Shown here: positions 38,163-45,620 of the stretch, one piece after another
How positions within the stretch are numbered: the stretch's first letter is position 1
Layout of the letters: the number at the start of each line of letters is the position of its first letter
NCBI RefSeq assembly: GCF_002095535.1
Contig: NZ_MLJI01000001.1
Span: forward strand, 2,469,832 to 2,533,831
DNA: 64,000 bases
Reading direction: 5' to 3'
DNA from: Pantoea cypripedii
GTDB taxonomy: Bacteria > Pseudomonadota > Gammaproteobacteria > Enterobacterales > Enterobacteriaceae
Notes under the pieces: model-generated
Told to the model about the DNA's origin: nothing
Database searches by the model: none
The model's input: only the letters and a program-made list of their open reading frames with translations
Position numbers and translations under genes: made by a program

Positions 38163-39245
38163 CTACGCTGCGGTTTTCTTACGTTTCATGCCAATCAGGG
38201 TGGGGAAAACAAACAGCGACTGCCCCAGACCACGATTGGTTAACGACCACACCAGTACCGAGCACAGCGAACAGATGGTGACGATCGCTATCGGGTAGAG
38301 ACAGGCCCACAGCACGGAAAACCATGTTTGCTCGAACAGATGATGACGCTGGGCAAACAGAATCGCCGACATGCCAAAGAACTCGATGAAGATGCGGTGA
38401 ATAACGTAAATCTGCAACGTGTTACGCCCGATCCAGTTGAGCCAGCTCATACGGAAATGGGCATTCAGCCAGCGACAAATTGCTACGCTGCACAGCACCG
38501 CAATCAGGCACATAAACAGACTTCTGCTCATACCGAAAATCACATGCACACCCGCCAGGGCCACCAGCAGCGCCCAGGGCACGATGTTTTCACGTCGCCA
38601 TTCGCTCAGGCGCAGCATCAGCGGGCTCCAGAATGCCCCCATCAGGAAGAACAGAAAATATTGCGCCAGGCTCTGTGGTCCCCAGAACGGAATAATCTTT
38701 TCGACTGCCAGATAATTCAGCACCACCGCGACCACCAGCAACGCCATTTTCTGCTTACGGAAGATCCTGGCGAACAGGAAGTAAATGCCCAGACCATACA
38801 GATACCAGGAGGTACTCATGGCGAGGAAGGTCAGTTTCAGAAACTCAAGCAGCGAACCGGCATACGCCGCATTCAGGTTTTCCGAGATCCGTTGCCCGGT
38901 AATTTCGGAGGAGATACCGACAATTGACCACCACTGAATAAATCCCCATAAAATATAGAGATAGAACAGGTTGGTAATCCGGCTGGTAAACACCTGTTTC
39001 CATGGGCGATTCATAATGCCGTTCGCTGCCAGCAATCCCGACACAAAGAAAAAGGCCGGCATACGCAGTGGCGACAGCACCGTATTAAACTTCACCCATA
39101 ATTCAGCCGGAATCCATCCTGCCGACAGATATTGCACCGTATTCTCAAATCCAGGTAAGACCGTGTGGTAGAGCACAACCAGTAATATGCAGGTCCCTTT
39201 AAGGGTGTTCACCCACAATATTTCATCGCTCCTGGTGTTATTCAT
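38163..39245 (-). CDS. Acyltransferase 3 family membrane protein
   Basis: Integral membrane acyltransferase, 360 aa, about ten helices. The N-terminus DEILWVNTLKGTCILLVVLYHT has the family His, and PLRMPAFFFVSGLLA follows with the conserved Arg/Phe. The family O-acetylates or succinylates surface sugars (OpgC, OafA types); the substrate here is unknown. It stands alone between putA and the cystine transporter, flanked by intergenic repeats. A role in decorating LPS, capsule or glucans is inference. Confidence 0.85.
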   Translation of the reverse strand: MNNTRSDEILWVNTLKGTCILLVVLYHTVLPGFENTVQYLSAGWIPAELWVKFNTVLSPLRMPAFFFVSGLLAANGIMNRPWKQVFTSRITNLFYLYILWGFIQWWSIVGISSEITGQRISENLNAAYAGSLLEFLKLTFLAMSTSWYLYGLGIYFLFARIFRKQKMALLVVAVVLNYLAVEKIIPFWGPQSLAQYFLFFLMGAFWSPLMLRLSEWRRENIVPWALLVALAGVHVIFGMSRSLFMCLIAVLCSVAICRWLNAHFRMSWLNWIGRNTLQIYVIHRIFIEFFGMSAILFAQRHHLFEQTWFSVLWACLYPIAIVTICSLCSVLVWSLTNRGLGQSLFVFPTLIGMKRKKTAA

Positions 39246-39577
39246 AAGATTAACTCCCGCTGTGTAGGTCTGAAATGCGAAAATGTGAGGCAGATATATG
39301 AACAGTACTTTTTTAGATTAAGGGGGGATTATCGGGCAGGAGATGTTGCATTACTGTAGCGAAACTCTTAAAAGTTTTGCGCTGGTCCTGATATAACAAT
39401 GCGTTACGTGGTTTTGTCTTTATTGGTAAATAAGCAGGCTAATGATTTACCTCATTTATTTAAACGCTAAACAATCACCTCCCCTGTCAACAGAAAATAA
39501 ACACAGCCAACAATTAAGAATATTGCACCGCCAATTCAGCCAGAGAATAATCGAGTGATAAGAGGGGTAAGCTGTGG
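39246..39577. other. AT-rich intergenic region
   Basis: About 330 AT-rich bases between the acyltransferase start and the tcyN terminator. It should contain the acyltransferase promoter. No gene, repeat or RNA was recognised. Confidence 0.5.
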
Positions 39578-39604
39578 AAAAAACGCCGCAAATAATTTGC
39601 GGCG
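39578..39604 (-). terminator. Terminator after tcyN
   Basis: Minus-strand stem CGCCGCAAAT-t-ATTTGCGGCG followed by six T, just after the tcyN stop. Confidence 0.88.
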
Positions 39605-39611
39605 CTGAAGA

Positions 39612-40364
39612 TTATTGATTAAGGAATTTATCGAGAAACTGCCGGGTACGCGCCTGCTGTGGGTTGCTAAACAGCGCTTTTGACGGCCCCTGCTCTACGA
39701 TGCGTCCCTGATCCATAAAGATCGCGCGGTCAGCAACATCGCGGGCAAAGCTCATTTCGTGGGTGACGATGACCATGGTGCGCTTCTCTTCCGCCAGCGC
39801 ACGAATGGTATTCAGCACTTCCCCCACCAGTTCCGGATCAAGTGCAGACGTCGGTTCATCAAACAAAATCACCTGCGGCCGCATCGCCAGTGCACGCGCA
39901 ATCGCCACGCGCTGCTGCTGTCCTCCGGACAACCGGCGCGGGAAGCTTTCTTCCTTACCCTGCAAGCCGACTTTCTCCAGCAGCGAGCGGGCGCGCGCAA
40001 TGGCTTCCGCTTTCGGCTCTCCTTTAACGATTACCGGCCCCTCAATAATGTTTTCCAGCACCGAGCGGTGAGGAAACAGATTGAAGTTCTGGAACACAAA
40101 ACCGACCTGCTGACGCAGACGCCGTACCAACTCTTTCTGCTTATGGATGCCCAGCGCGGCATCGACCGAGATATCCCCGACCCTGATGCGCCCACTGTCC
40201 GGCACTTCCAGCAGATTAATACTGCGTAACAGCGTAGTTTTACCCGAGCCACTCGGTCCGATAATGGCAACGACTTCACCGGAAGCCACGTCCAGATCGA
40301 TACCGTGCAGCACCGTCTGGCCGTGAAACTGCTTCACCAGCTGACGAACTTCAATGGCACTCAT
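39612..40364 (-). CDS. tcyN: Cystine ABC transporter ATP-binding protein TcyN
   Basis: ATPase subunit, 250 aa, of the L-cystine importer (formerly YecC). Walker A GPSGSGKTT, Q-loop FQNFNLFPH, signature LSGGQQQRVAIARAL, Walker B VILFDEPTSALD and switch His in VTHEMSF are intact. It overlaps tcyL by four bases. As the last gene of tcyJ-tcyL-tcyN it is followed by a strong terminator. Confidence 0.95.
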   Translation of the reverse strand: MSAIEVRQLVKQFHGQTVLHGIDLDVASGEVVAIIGPSGSGKTTLLRSINLLEVPDSGRIRVGDISVDAALGIHKQKELVRRLRQQVGFVFQNFNLFPHRSVLENIIEGPVIVKGEPKAEAIARARSLLEKVGLQGKEESFPRRLSGGQQQRVAIARALAMRPQVILFDEPTSALDPELVGEVLNTIRALAEEKRTMVIVTHEMSFARDVADRAIFMDQGRIVEQGPSKALFSNPQQARTRQFLDKFLNQ

Positions 40365-41029
40365 TTCACCTCCCGATCCTGACGATTTACATGCGCTTCC
40401 AGCCGGTTCTGCAACGCAGAAAGCACCGTGGCCATCACCCAGTAAATCACCGACGCGGCCAGATACATGGTGAACACCTCAAGGGTACGTGAGGTGATCA
40501 GCTGCGCCTGACGGAATAACTCCGGCACCTGAATGGTCGCCGCCAGCGAGGTGTCTTTCACCAGGCTGATAAAGCTATTGCCCAGCGGTGGCAACGCCGT
40601 CCGCGCCGCCTGCGGCAGAATCACGCGCCGCAGTGTCTGCCACGGCGTCATACCGATACTGGCGGCCGCTTCCCACTGTCCCCGTTCAATCGCGGCGATG
40701 GCACCACGCAGCGATTCCGAGGCATAGGCTGCGGTGTTAAGCGACAGACCAATCATCGCGGAAGGAATCGGGTCCAGCTCGATGCCAAACTGCGGCAGAC
40801 CGTAGTAGATCATAAACAGCTGGGCGATCAGCGGGGTGCCGCGGAAGATCGAGACGTAAATGCGGGCCAGCCAGTTAATTGGCCAGAAGTGGGACAGGCG
40901 CATCAATGCCAGCACAAAGCCAAGTATCAGGCCAAAGAACATCCCGCCGATACTCAGCTGAAGGGTGAACACCGCGCCCTTGAGGAGAAATGGTGCTGAA
41001 TCCAGCACCAGTTGTAGGCTTTCCTGCAT
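40361..41029 (-). CDS. tcyL: Cystine ABC transporter permease TcyL
   Basis: Inner-membrane permease, 222 aa, polar amino-acid family (formerly YecS). About five helices; the EAA loop region reads EAAASIGMTPWQTLRRVILPQA, typical for contact with the ATPase. It is directly adjacent to tcyJ and overlaps tcyN. Confidence 0.95.
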   Translation of the reverse strand: MQESLQLVLDSAPFLLKGAVFTLQLSIGGMFFGLILGFVLALMRLSHFWPINWLARIYVSIFRGTPLIAQLFMIYYGLPQFGIELDPIPSAMIGLSLNTAAYASESLRGAIAAIERGQWEAAASIGMTPWQTLRRVILPQAARTALPPLGNSFISLVKDTSLAATIQVPELFRQAQLITSRTLEVFTMYLAASVIYWVMATVLSALQNRLEAHVNRQDREVK

Positions 41030-41829
41030 TATTTAGTGACGTCCGCGCCGAACCATTTCTCGGAGAGCTTGCTCAGCGAGCCATCTTTTTGCATCTCAGC
41101 AATGGCGGCATTAATCGCTTTCAGCAAATCATCGTTGCCTTTACGCAGTGCCACACCCGACTCCAGACGGGAGAAAGCCGGACCGGCTACCGCCATGGTA
41201 TCGCCGGTTTTCTTCACCAGATCCAGCGCCGCCAGGCGATCGACCAGGATGGCATCAAGACGGCCAGAACGCAGATCCTGATATTTGGTCGGGTCATCAT
41301 CATAGGTGCGGATATCGACACCATTGACGTTATCGCGCAGCCATTGCTCATAGTTAGAACCGAGGCCAACGCCCACTTTCTTACCCGAGAGATCGTCCGG
41401 CTTACTGATGCTGCCCGCGTTTTTCTTCAGCGTCAGTGCCTGCACACCGGAGATGGTGTATGGCGTGGAGAAATCATATTTCTTCTTACGCTCGTCAGAA
41501 ATCGTGACCTGGTTGATGACGACGTCAATGCGTTTTGAATCCAGCGCCGCCAGCATGCCGTCCCATTTGGTCGGTTTCAGGCTGGCTTTGACGCCGAGAT
41601 GCTGAGCCAGTTGCTGAGCAAACTCGACTTCAAAACCGGTCAGCTTGCCGTTTTCGTCCTGGAAGCTGAACGGTGGATACGTCCCTTCCAGACCCACCAG
41701 CAGCGTACCGCGCTCTTTAACTTTATTGAGCAGATTTTCTGCCGCAAAGGTTTTCACGTTGAAGCCAGCGACTAATGCCACCGCCACCACGCCCATCACC
41801 AGCTGGCGACGAATCTGTGAGAAAGCCAT
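41029..41829 (-). CDS. tcyJ: Cystine-binding periplasmic protein TcyJ (FliY)
   Basis: Solute-binding protein, 266 aa, with a Sec signal ending VKTFAAE. Family segments are LLVGLEGTYPPFSFQDENGK, LTGFEVEFAQQLA and the Arg ligand region ISDERKKKYDFS. It binds L-cystine and feeds TcyL/TcyN. In E. coli the gene is also called fliY because it lies next to fliZ-fliA, as here. Confidence 0.95.
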   Translation of the reverse strand: MAFSQIRRQLVMGVVAVALVAGFNVKTFAAENLLNKVKERGTLLVGLEGTYPPFSFQDENGKLTGFEVEFAQQLAQHLGVKASLKPTKWDGMLAALDSKRIDVVINQVTISDERKKKYDFSTPYTISGVQALTLKKNAGSISKPDDLSGKKVGVGLGSNYEQWLRDNVNGVDIRTYDDDPTKYQDLRSGRLDAILVDRLAALDLVKKTGDTMAVAGPAFSRLESGVALRKGNDDLLKAINAAIAEMQKDGSLSKLSEKWFGADVTK

Positions 41830-41965
41830 AGTTACCCCATTTATTATTTGTGAGTTGTGTGTTGTGAGGCGGCAAAAACCACGTCTGCCGCACTATCGTT
41901 ATTGGCGTTACCTGACCGGGCAAGTCAAATAACGGCCGGATTATAAACCTTTTTTCAGCCGCGCC

Positions 41966-42964
41966 TCAGACCGAAGGATGATAAGCAAATAACGCGGGCG
42001 CACCGCCGGTATGAACAAATAATAGTGGTCCTTCGCGGCGGAAGCGCTGCTGGTTGATACCATCGATGAGACCGGCCATGGCTTTACCGGTGTACACCGG
42101 GTCAAGCATGATGCCTTCCAGCCGCGCCAGCAGCTTGACGGCGTCCATCCCTTCTTCGTTCGGTTCACCGTAACGCGGGGCAAAATAGTCGTCCCACAGG
42201 GTTATTGGCGCCTGGGCGGTGACCTCCAGCTGCTGCGCCAGCGCACTGCGGATGCGCTCCACCACTGGCAGCTGATCGGCCACTTTACGCGACACCGTCA
42301 CCCCCACCAGCTCGCTGTCTGGCAGCAACTGCTCCAGACCAACCGCCAGACCGGCATGGGTACCCGCGCTACCGGACGCGACAACCACGGCGGCAAAATC
42401 CACCACTCCTTCGCTCTGATGGGCGATTTCCTGCGCGCACTCGACATATCCCAGTGCGCCGAGTGCATTGGAGCCGCCAACGGGCACCACATAAGGACGG
42501 AATCCCTGCGCTTCCAGGCGAATGGCCTGCTCCGCCAGCTGTGCGGTTGGGTTGTGCAACGCCTCCACCATCACCACTTCCACATCCATCAGATCCAGCA
42601 GCAGGCGATTGCCGTTAGTGAGGTAGTTTTCTGCGGTGGTACCAATCGGGTTTTCCAGCAGCGCCACGCATCTCAGGCCGAGACGTGCCGCGACAGCAGC
42701 AGTCTGGCGCACATGGTTCGACTGAATAGCACCGGCGGTCAGCAATACATCCGCGCCTTCGCGCAGAGCATCGGCCGCCAGAAATTCCAGTTTGCGCAGC
42801 TTGTTGCCGCCGAATGCCATCGGCGTGAAATCATCGCGTTTGATGAAAATATCACGGCCCAGATAGTCAGACAGACGTGGCAGGTGTTCCAGCGGCGTAG
42901 GTGCACCGAGTAATTCAAGACGGGGATACTGGTGCAAAAGATGTAAGGACAATGCAGCCTCCAT
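41966..42964 (-). CDS. dcyD: D-cysteine desulfhydrase DcyD
   Basis: PLP enzyme, 332 aa, that splits D-cysteine to pyruvate, ammonia and hydrogen sulfide. The PLP Lys is in [11 protein letters not shown]; other conserved parts are [30 protein letters not shown] and the end [16 protein letters not shown]. It lies between fliZ and tcyJ as in E. coli and works with cystine import. Confidence 0.95.
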   Translation of the reverse strand: MEAALSLHLLHQYPRLELLGAPTPLEHLPRLSDYLGRDIFIKRDDFTPMAFGGNKLRKLEFLAADALREGADVLLTAGAIQSNHVRQTAAVAARLGLRCVALLENPIGTTAENYLTNGNRLLLDLMDVEVVMVEALHNPTAQLAEQAIRLEAQGFRPYVVPVGGSNALGALGYVECAQEIAHQSEGVVDFAAVVVASGSAGTHAGLAVGLEQLLPDSELVGVTVSRKVADQLPVVERIRSALAQQLEVTAQAPITLWDDYFAPRYGEPNEEGMDAVKLLARLEGIMLDPVYTGKAMAGLIDGINQQRFRREGPLLFVHTGGAPALFAYHPSV

Positions 42965-43014
42965 TCGGGCTAAGTGCGATTATTCTTACAGTGTTGCAGA
43001 AGATGAGCGAAGTC

Positions 43015-43069
43015 GCACCCGGAAATCACCGGGTGCGGTCCCTGTTGCTGACGTCTTCGACAACAACAG
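43015..43069 (-). other. Two hairpins after fliZ
   Basis: GCACCCGG/CCGGGTGC (43015-43036) and CCTGTTG/CAACAGG (43041-43069) lie between fliZ and dcyD. Neither has a T tract, so they may protect the fliAZ transcript 3' end or assist Rho-dependent termination. Confidence 0.5.
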
Positions 43070-43083
43070 GGGGAGGATCACAG

Positions 43084-43587
43084 TTAACTGCGCTGCCAGC
43101 CTAAAAACTGGTCATATTTGCGCAAAGCGATGCGGTAGTTGTTATTACCGGCATCAGGTAAATCGTTCTCCAGACATTCATGCCAGCTATTGCCCCGCAA
43201 ACGTTCTGCCGGGAAGTTTTTCGCCTTAAGCATGTCATCGAGACGACGTAACCGCACCACGTATTCACGAATGGTACTGTGGCTCATCTCAGTCTGTTCA
43301 AAGAGGTATTGTTTGAACGCCATGATATCGAAGTAATTCGGATGAGTATTACAAAAAATATCGCTGCAAAAACGACACAAGGCAGTCAATTCCGGCTGGA
43401 GTTTCATCCAGACCTGATCGTCAATCATCTGGTCCATGCGTGCGATGGCCTCTTTGTTGATAATCTGGCCACGGAACACTAACGCCATACGGTCAAGAAC
43501 TTTGCCACAGTGTGAACAATTGCTTTGGCTGTGCTTGTAGTCTTTAAGGTAGCGACTTAAAGGTCTGGCTTTGGATTTGGCTCCCAT
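43084..43587 (-). CDS. fliZ: Flagellar regulator FliZ
   Basis: DNA-binding protein, 167 aa, that in E. coli and Salmonella links flagellar expression with repression of RpoS-dependent genes. Signature sequence is RPLSRYLKDYKHSQSNCSHC, then FKQYLFEQTEMS and REYVVRLRRLD with the recognition helix. It is about 15 residues shorter at the C-terminus than E. coli FliZ. Encoded 49 bases after fliA in one transcript. Confidence 0.94.
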   Translation of the reverse strand: MGAKSKARPLSRYLKDYKHSQSNCSHCGKVLDRMALVFRGQIINKEAIARMDQMIDDQVWMKLQPELTALCRFCSDIFCNTHPNYFDIMAFKQYLFEQTEMSHSTIREYVVRLRRLDDMLKAKNFPAERLRGNSWHECLENDLPDAGNNNYRIALRKYDQFLGWQRS

Positions 43588-43636
43588 TGCTGAGTCCCCG
43601 GTTTTATTATTTTTGGATCGCCAGGAACTGATTCTG

Positions 43637-44359
43637 TCAGCGCGCTCCCGTTAATCGGGCACGCAGGCGTTTGATCGCCTGACTGTGCAGCTGGCTGACG
43701 CGGGATTCGCCCACTTCAAGCACCGCGCCAATCTCTTTCAGGTTCAGTTCTTCCTGGTAGTACAGTGTCAGCACCAATTTTTCACGTTCGGGCAACGCCT
43801 CGATCGCTTCAATTACGCGCTCACGCAGATTCCCTTCCATCAGTTGATGAAGCGGGTTGGCTTCTTCATGCCCTTCCGTCACCAGCTCTGCGCTGTCACC
43901 GTGTTCTTCCCGATACTCGTCGTAGGAGAAGAGCTGGCTGTTGTTGGTATCCAGCAGAATCTGCCGATACTCTTCCAGCGAAACATTCAATTGCTCAGCC
44001 ACTTCCTGCTCGGTAGCCGCGCGCCCCATCGCTTGTTCTACCTGATGCATCGCACCCGCCACTTCGCGCGCATTGCGGCGAACGCTGCGTGGTGCCCAGT
44101 CACGGCTACGCAATTCATCCAGCATTGATCCCCGGATGCGCTGCACGGCGTAGGTGGTAAAGGCGGTGCCCTGTAACGCGTCATAGCGCTCCACGGCATT
44201 CAGTAAACCAATGCCACCGGCCTGCAGCAGATCGTCAAGTTCAACGCTGGCTGGCAAGCGCACCTGCAGACGCAGCGCTTCGTGCCGCACCAGAGGAACG
44301 TAGCGCTGCCAGAGCGAATGTTTATCCATCACGCCATCGGCGGTATAGAGATCGTTCAC
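43637..44359 (-). CDS. fliA: Flagellar sigma factor FliA (sigma-28)
   Basis: Sigma factor for late flagellar genes, 240 aa. Regions 2 (DLLQAGGIGLLNAVERYD), 3 and 4 (LPEREKLVLTLYYQEELN, then LKEIGAVLEVGESRVSQLHS) are complete. The start is GTG at 44359, as in E. coli. A sigma-28 promoter upstream indicates autoregulation. It should drive fliC at the window end. Confidence 0.97.
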   Translation of the reverse strand: MNDLYTADGVMDKHSLWQRYVPLVRHEALRLQVRLPASVELDDLLQAGGIGLLNAVERYDALQGTAFTTYAVQRIRGSMLDELRSRDWAPRSVRRNAREVAGAMHQVEQAMGRAATEQEVAEQLNVSLEEYRQILLDTNNSQLFSYDEYREEHGDSAELVTEGHEEANPLHQLMEGNLRERVIEAIEALPEREKLVLTLYYQEELNLKEIGAVLEVGESRVSQLHSQAIKRLRARLTGAR

Positions 44360-44383
44360 GTTGACTACCCTGCGTTAGTAAAG

Positions 44384-44410
44384 TTATCGGCATGATTATC
44401 CAATTCTGTA
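44384..44410 (-). promoter_or_regulatory. Sigma-28 promoter of fliA
   Basis: Minus strand: TACAGAAT, 11 bases, GCCGATAA. The -10 element is a perfect match to the flagellar consensus TAAAGTTT-N11-GCCGATAA and the spacing is exact; the -35 is 5 of 8. Confidence 0.8.
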
Positions 44411-44502
44411 GGGTGTTTTGATTGGGTGAATAGGCGGGCAAAGCGCGGTTATTTCAAATTTGTAATAGATGGCAGCATCATGAGCCGCCATCCATTGGGT
44501 GA

Positions 44503-45477
44503 TTAACGCAGATTACGCAGACGCTGCCGCGTGCCGGGCGGCACCGCATCCCACAGTGCACAGGTTTTACCCTCAAGCACCTGATAAAAAGGATTAATGT
44601 TATCGTCGCTTTCCAGCTGTGACTTGAACAATACCTGGCCGGTTTCCGCATCAATGCTTAACATTCGGTTGATAAACAGCCGTTGTAAGTCACTGCGCAG
44701 GAACAAACCGTTGTCCACGCTATTATCGGCGAGAAATCCATCATCATTTTCCTGGGTATCGATATGGCAGGCTTCGACCCAGGGCCAGCTATGGCGCTCG
44801 GTTAGCCGTGTGCCGGTGATGATACAGGCACCATATCGCGCTTTTACCGCCGCGCTAAATTCGGCCTGGCTGTCGCGCTGGAAAACCCTGGCTTTAACCC
44901 GCCTGCCCACTTCGGTGCCGGGCATCACCGCAATCGGCACTTTATGTTGCGGCGTACTCAGCACCACCAGGAATTGCACCTTGCGTGACAGCGGGAAACA
45001 GGGATGTGCCTGCGGGTCGAACAACTGCCAGTATTCATCCTCTTCATTCTGGCGCATCAGCACCAGCTTAAAACCGCGGCTCGCCAGCATGTTTTGCGCC
45101 TCGGCAGAATGCGGATCAAGCATCGCGTAGACACGGGTTTCCCCCACCACCTTCCAGCGATTTTCTTTCTTTATCTCATCAGTACGACGGAAATAAAGGA
45201 AAGCCTGCTGATTTTTCAGGTAATGCTCAAAACGGCGCAGATAGTTTTTACGTTCGTTGTCATCCGAGACAAATAACAGATCTTCCAGCGGACTATTGAT
45301 CTCCTGCTGGGCAAACACCGCGCGGATAATCAAATTGCGATAGCTGGTTGACGGGCTCAGCAACCCGCGGGAGGTCAGCTCTTTCTCGTCAGGATGCTGT
45401 TGCGTGTAGCGCAATGCGATCTCTTCAAAAGTCAGTAGCTCACCGGGTAACAAGTCATAATTGAAGCGCATAGACAC
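44503..45477 (-). CDS. HNH endonuclease domain protein
   Basis: 324 aa, cytosolic. The C-terminal third carries an HNH_2-type nuclease: VKARVFQRD, YGACIITGTR, VEACHIDTQEN and a NSVDNGLFLRSDLQRLF segment with the metal and catalytic His/Asn pattern. The N-terminal 190 residues are unassigned. Relatives occur as restriction-like or stand-alone nucleases. It is in the same orientation as fliA but outside the usual fliAZ operon, at the left end of the accessory block. The target, and whether it defends against phage, is unknown. Confidence 0.75.
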   Translation of the reverse strand: MSMRFNYDLLPGELLTFEEIALRYTQQHPDEKELTSRGLLSPSTSYRNLIIRAVFAQQEINSPLEDLLFVSDDNERKNYLRRFEHYLKNQQAFLYFRRTDEIKKENRWKVVGETRVYAMLDPHSAEAQNMLASRGFKLVLMRQNEEDEYWQLFDPQAHPCFPLSRKVQFLVVLSTPQHKVPIAVMPGTEVGRRVKARVFQRDSQAEFSAAVKARYGACIITGTRLTERHSWPWVEACHIDTQENDDGFLADNSVDNGLFLRSDLQRLFINRMLSIDAETGQVLFKSQLESDDNINPFYQVLEGKTCALWDAVPPGTRQRLRNLR

Positions 45478-45580
45478 CCCAGAAAATGGAAAAAAAATAA
45501 GGCAATAATCTGTGTGATTCTGAAAGGGGTTATCGGCAGATTTGGCGGGTTCTGTAACAGGATGGTTACTTTTTTATGGC

Positions 45581-45604
45581 AGCGGCACGCTGAATCGTGC
45601 CGCT
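45581..45604. repeat. Inverted repeat between HNH gene and OTU gene
   Basis: AGCGGCAC-gctgaatc-GTGCCGCT, 8-bp perfect arms. It follows the stop of the OTU protein but has no T tract on either strand in the right place. Resembles the GC-rich intergenic palindromes elsewhere in the window. Confidence 0.6.
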
Positions 45605-45620
45605 ACCGGAAAAGCACTTG

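Noticed and set aside
45581..45604. Inverted repeat as terminator of the OTU gene
   Set aside because: The downstream side on the minus strand is A-rich rather than T-rich, so intrinsic termination is unlikely.
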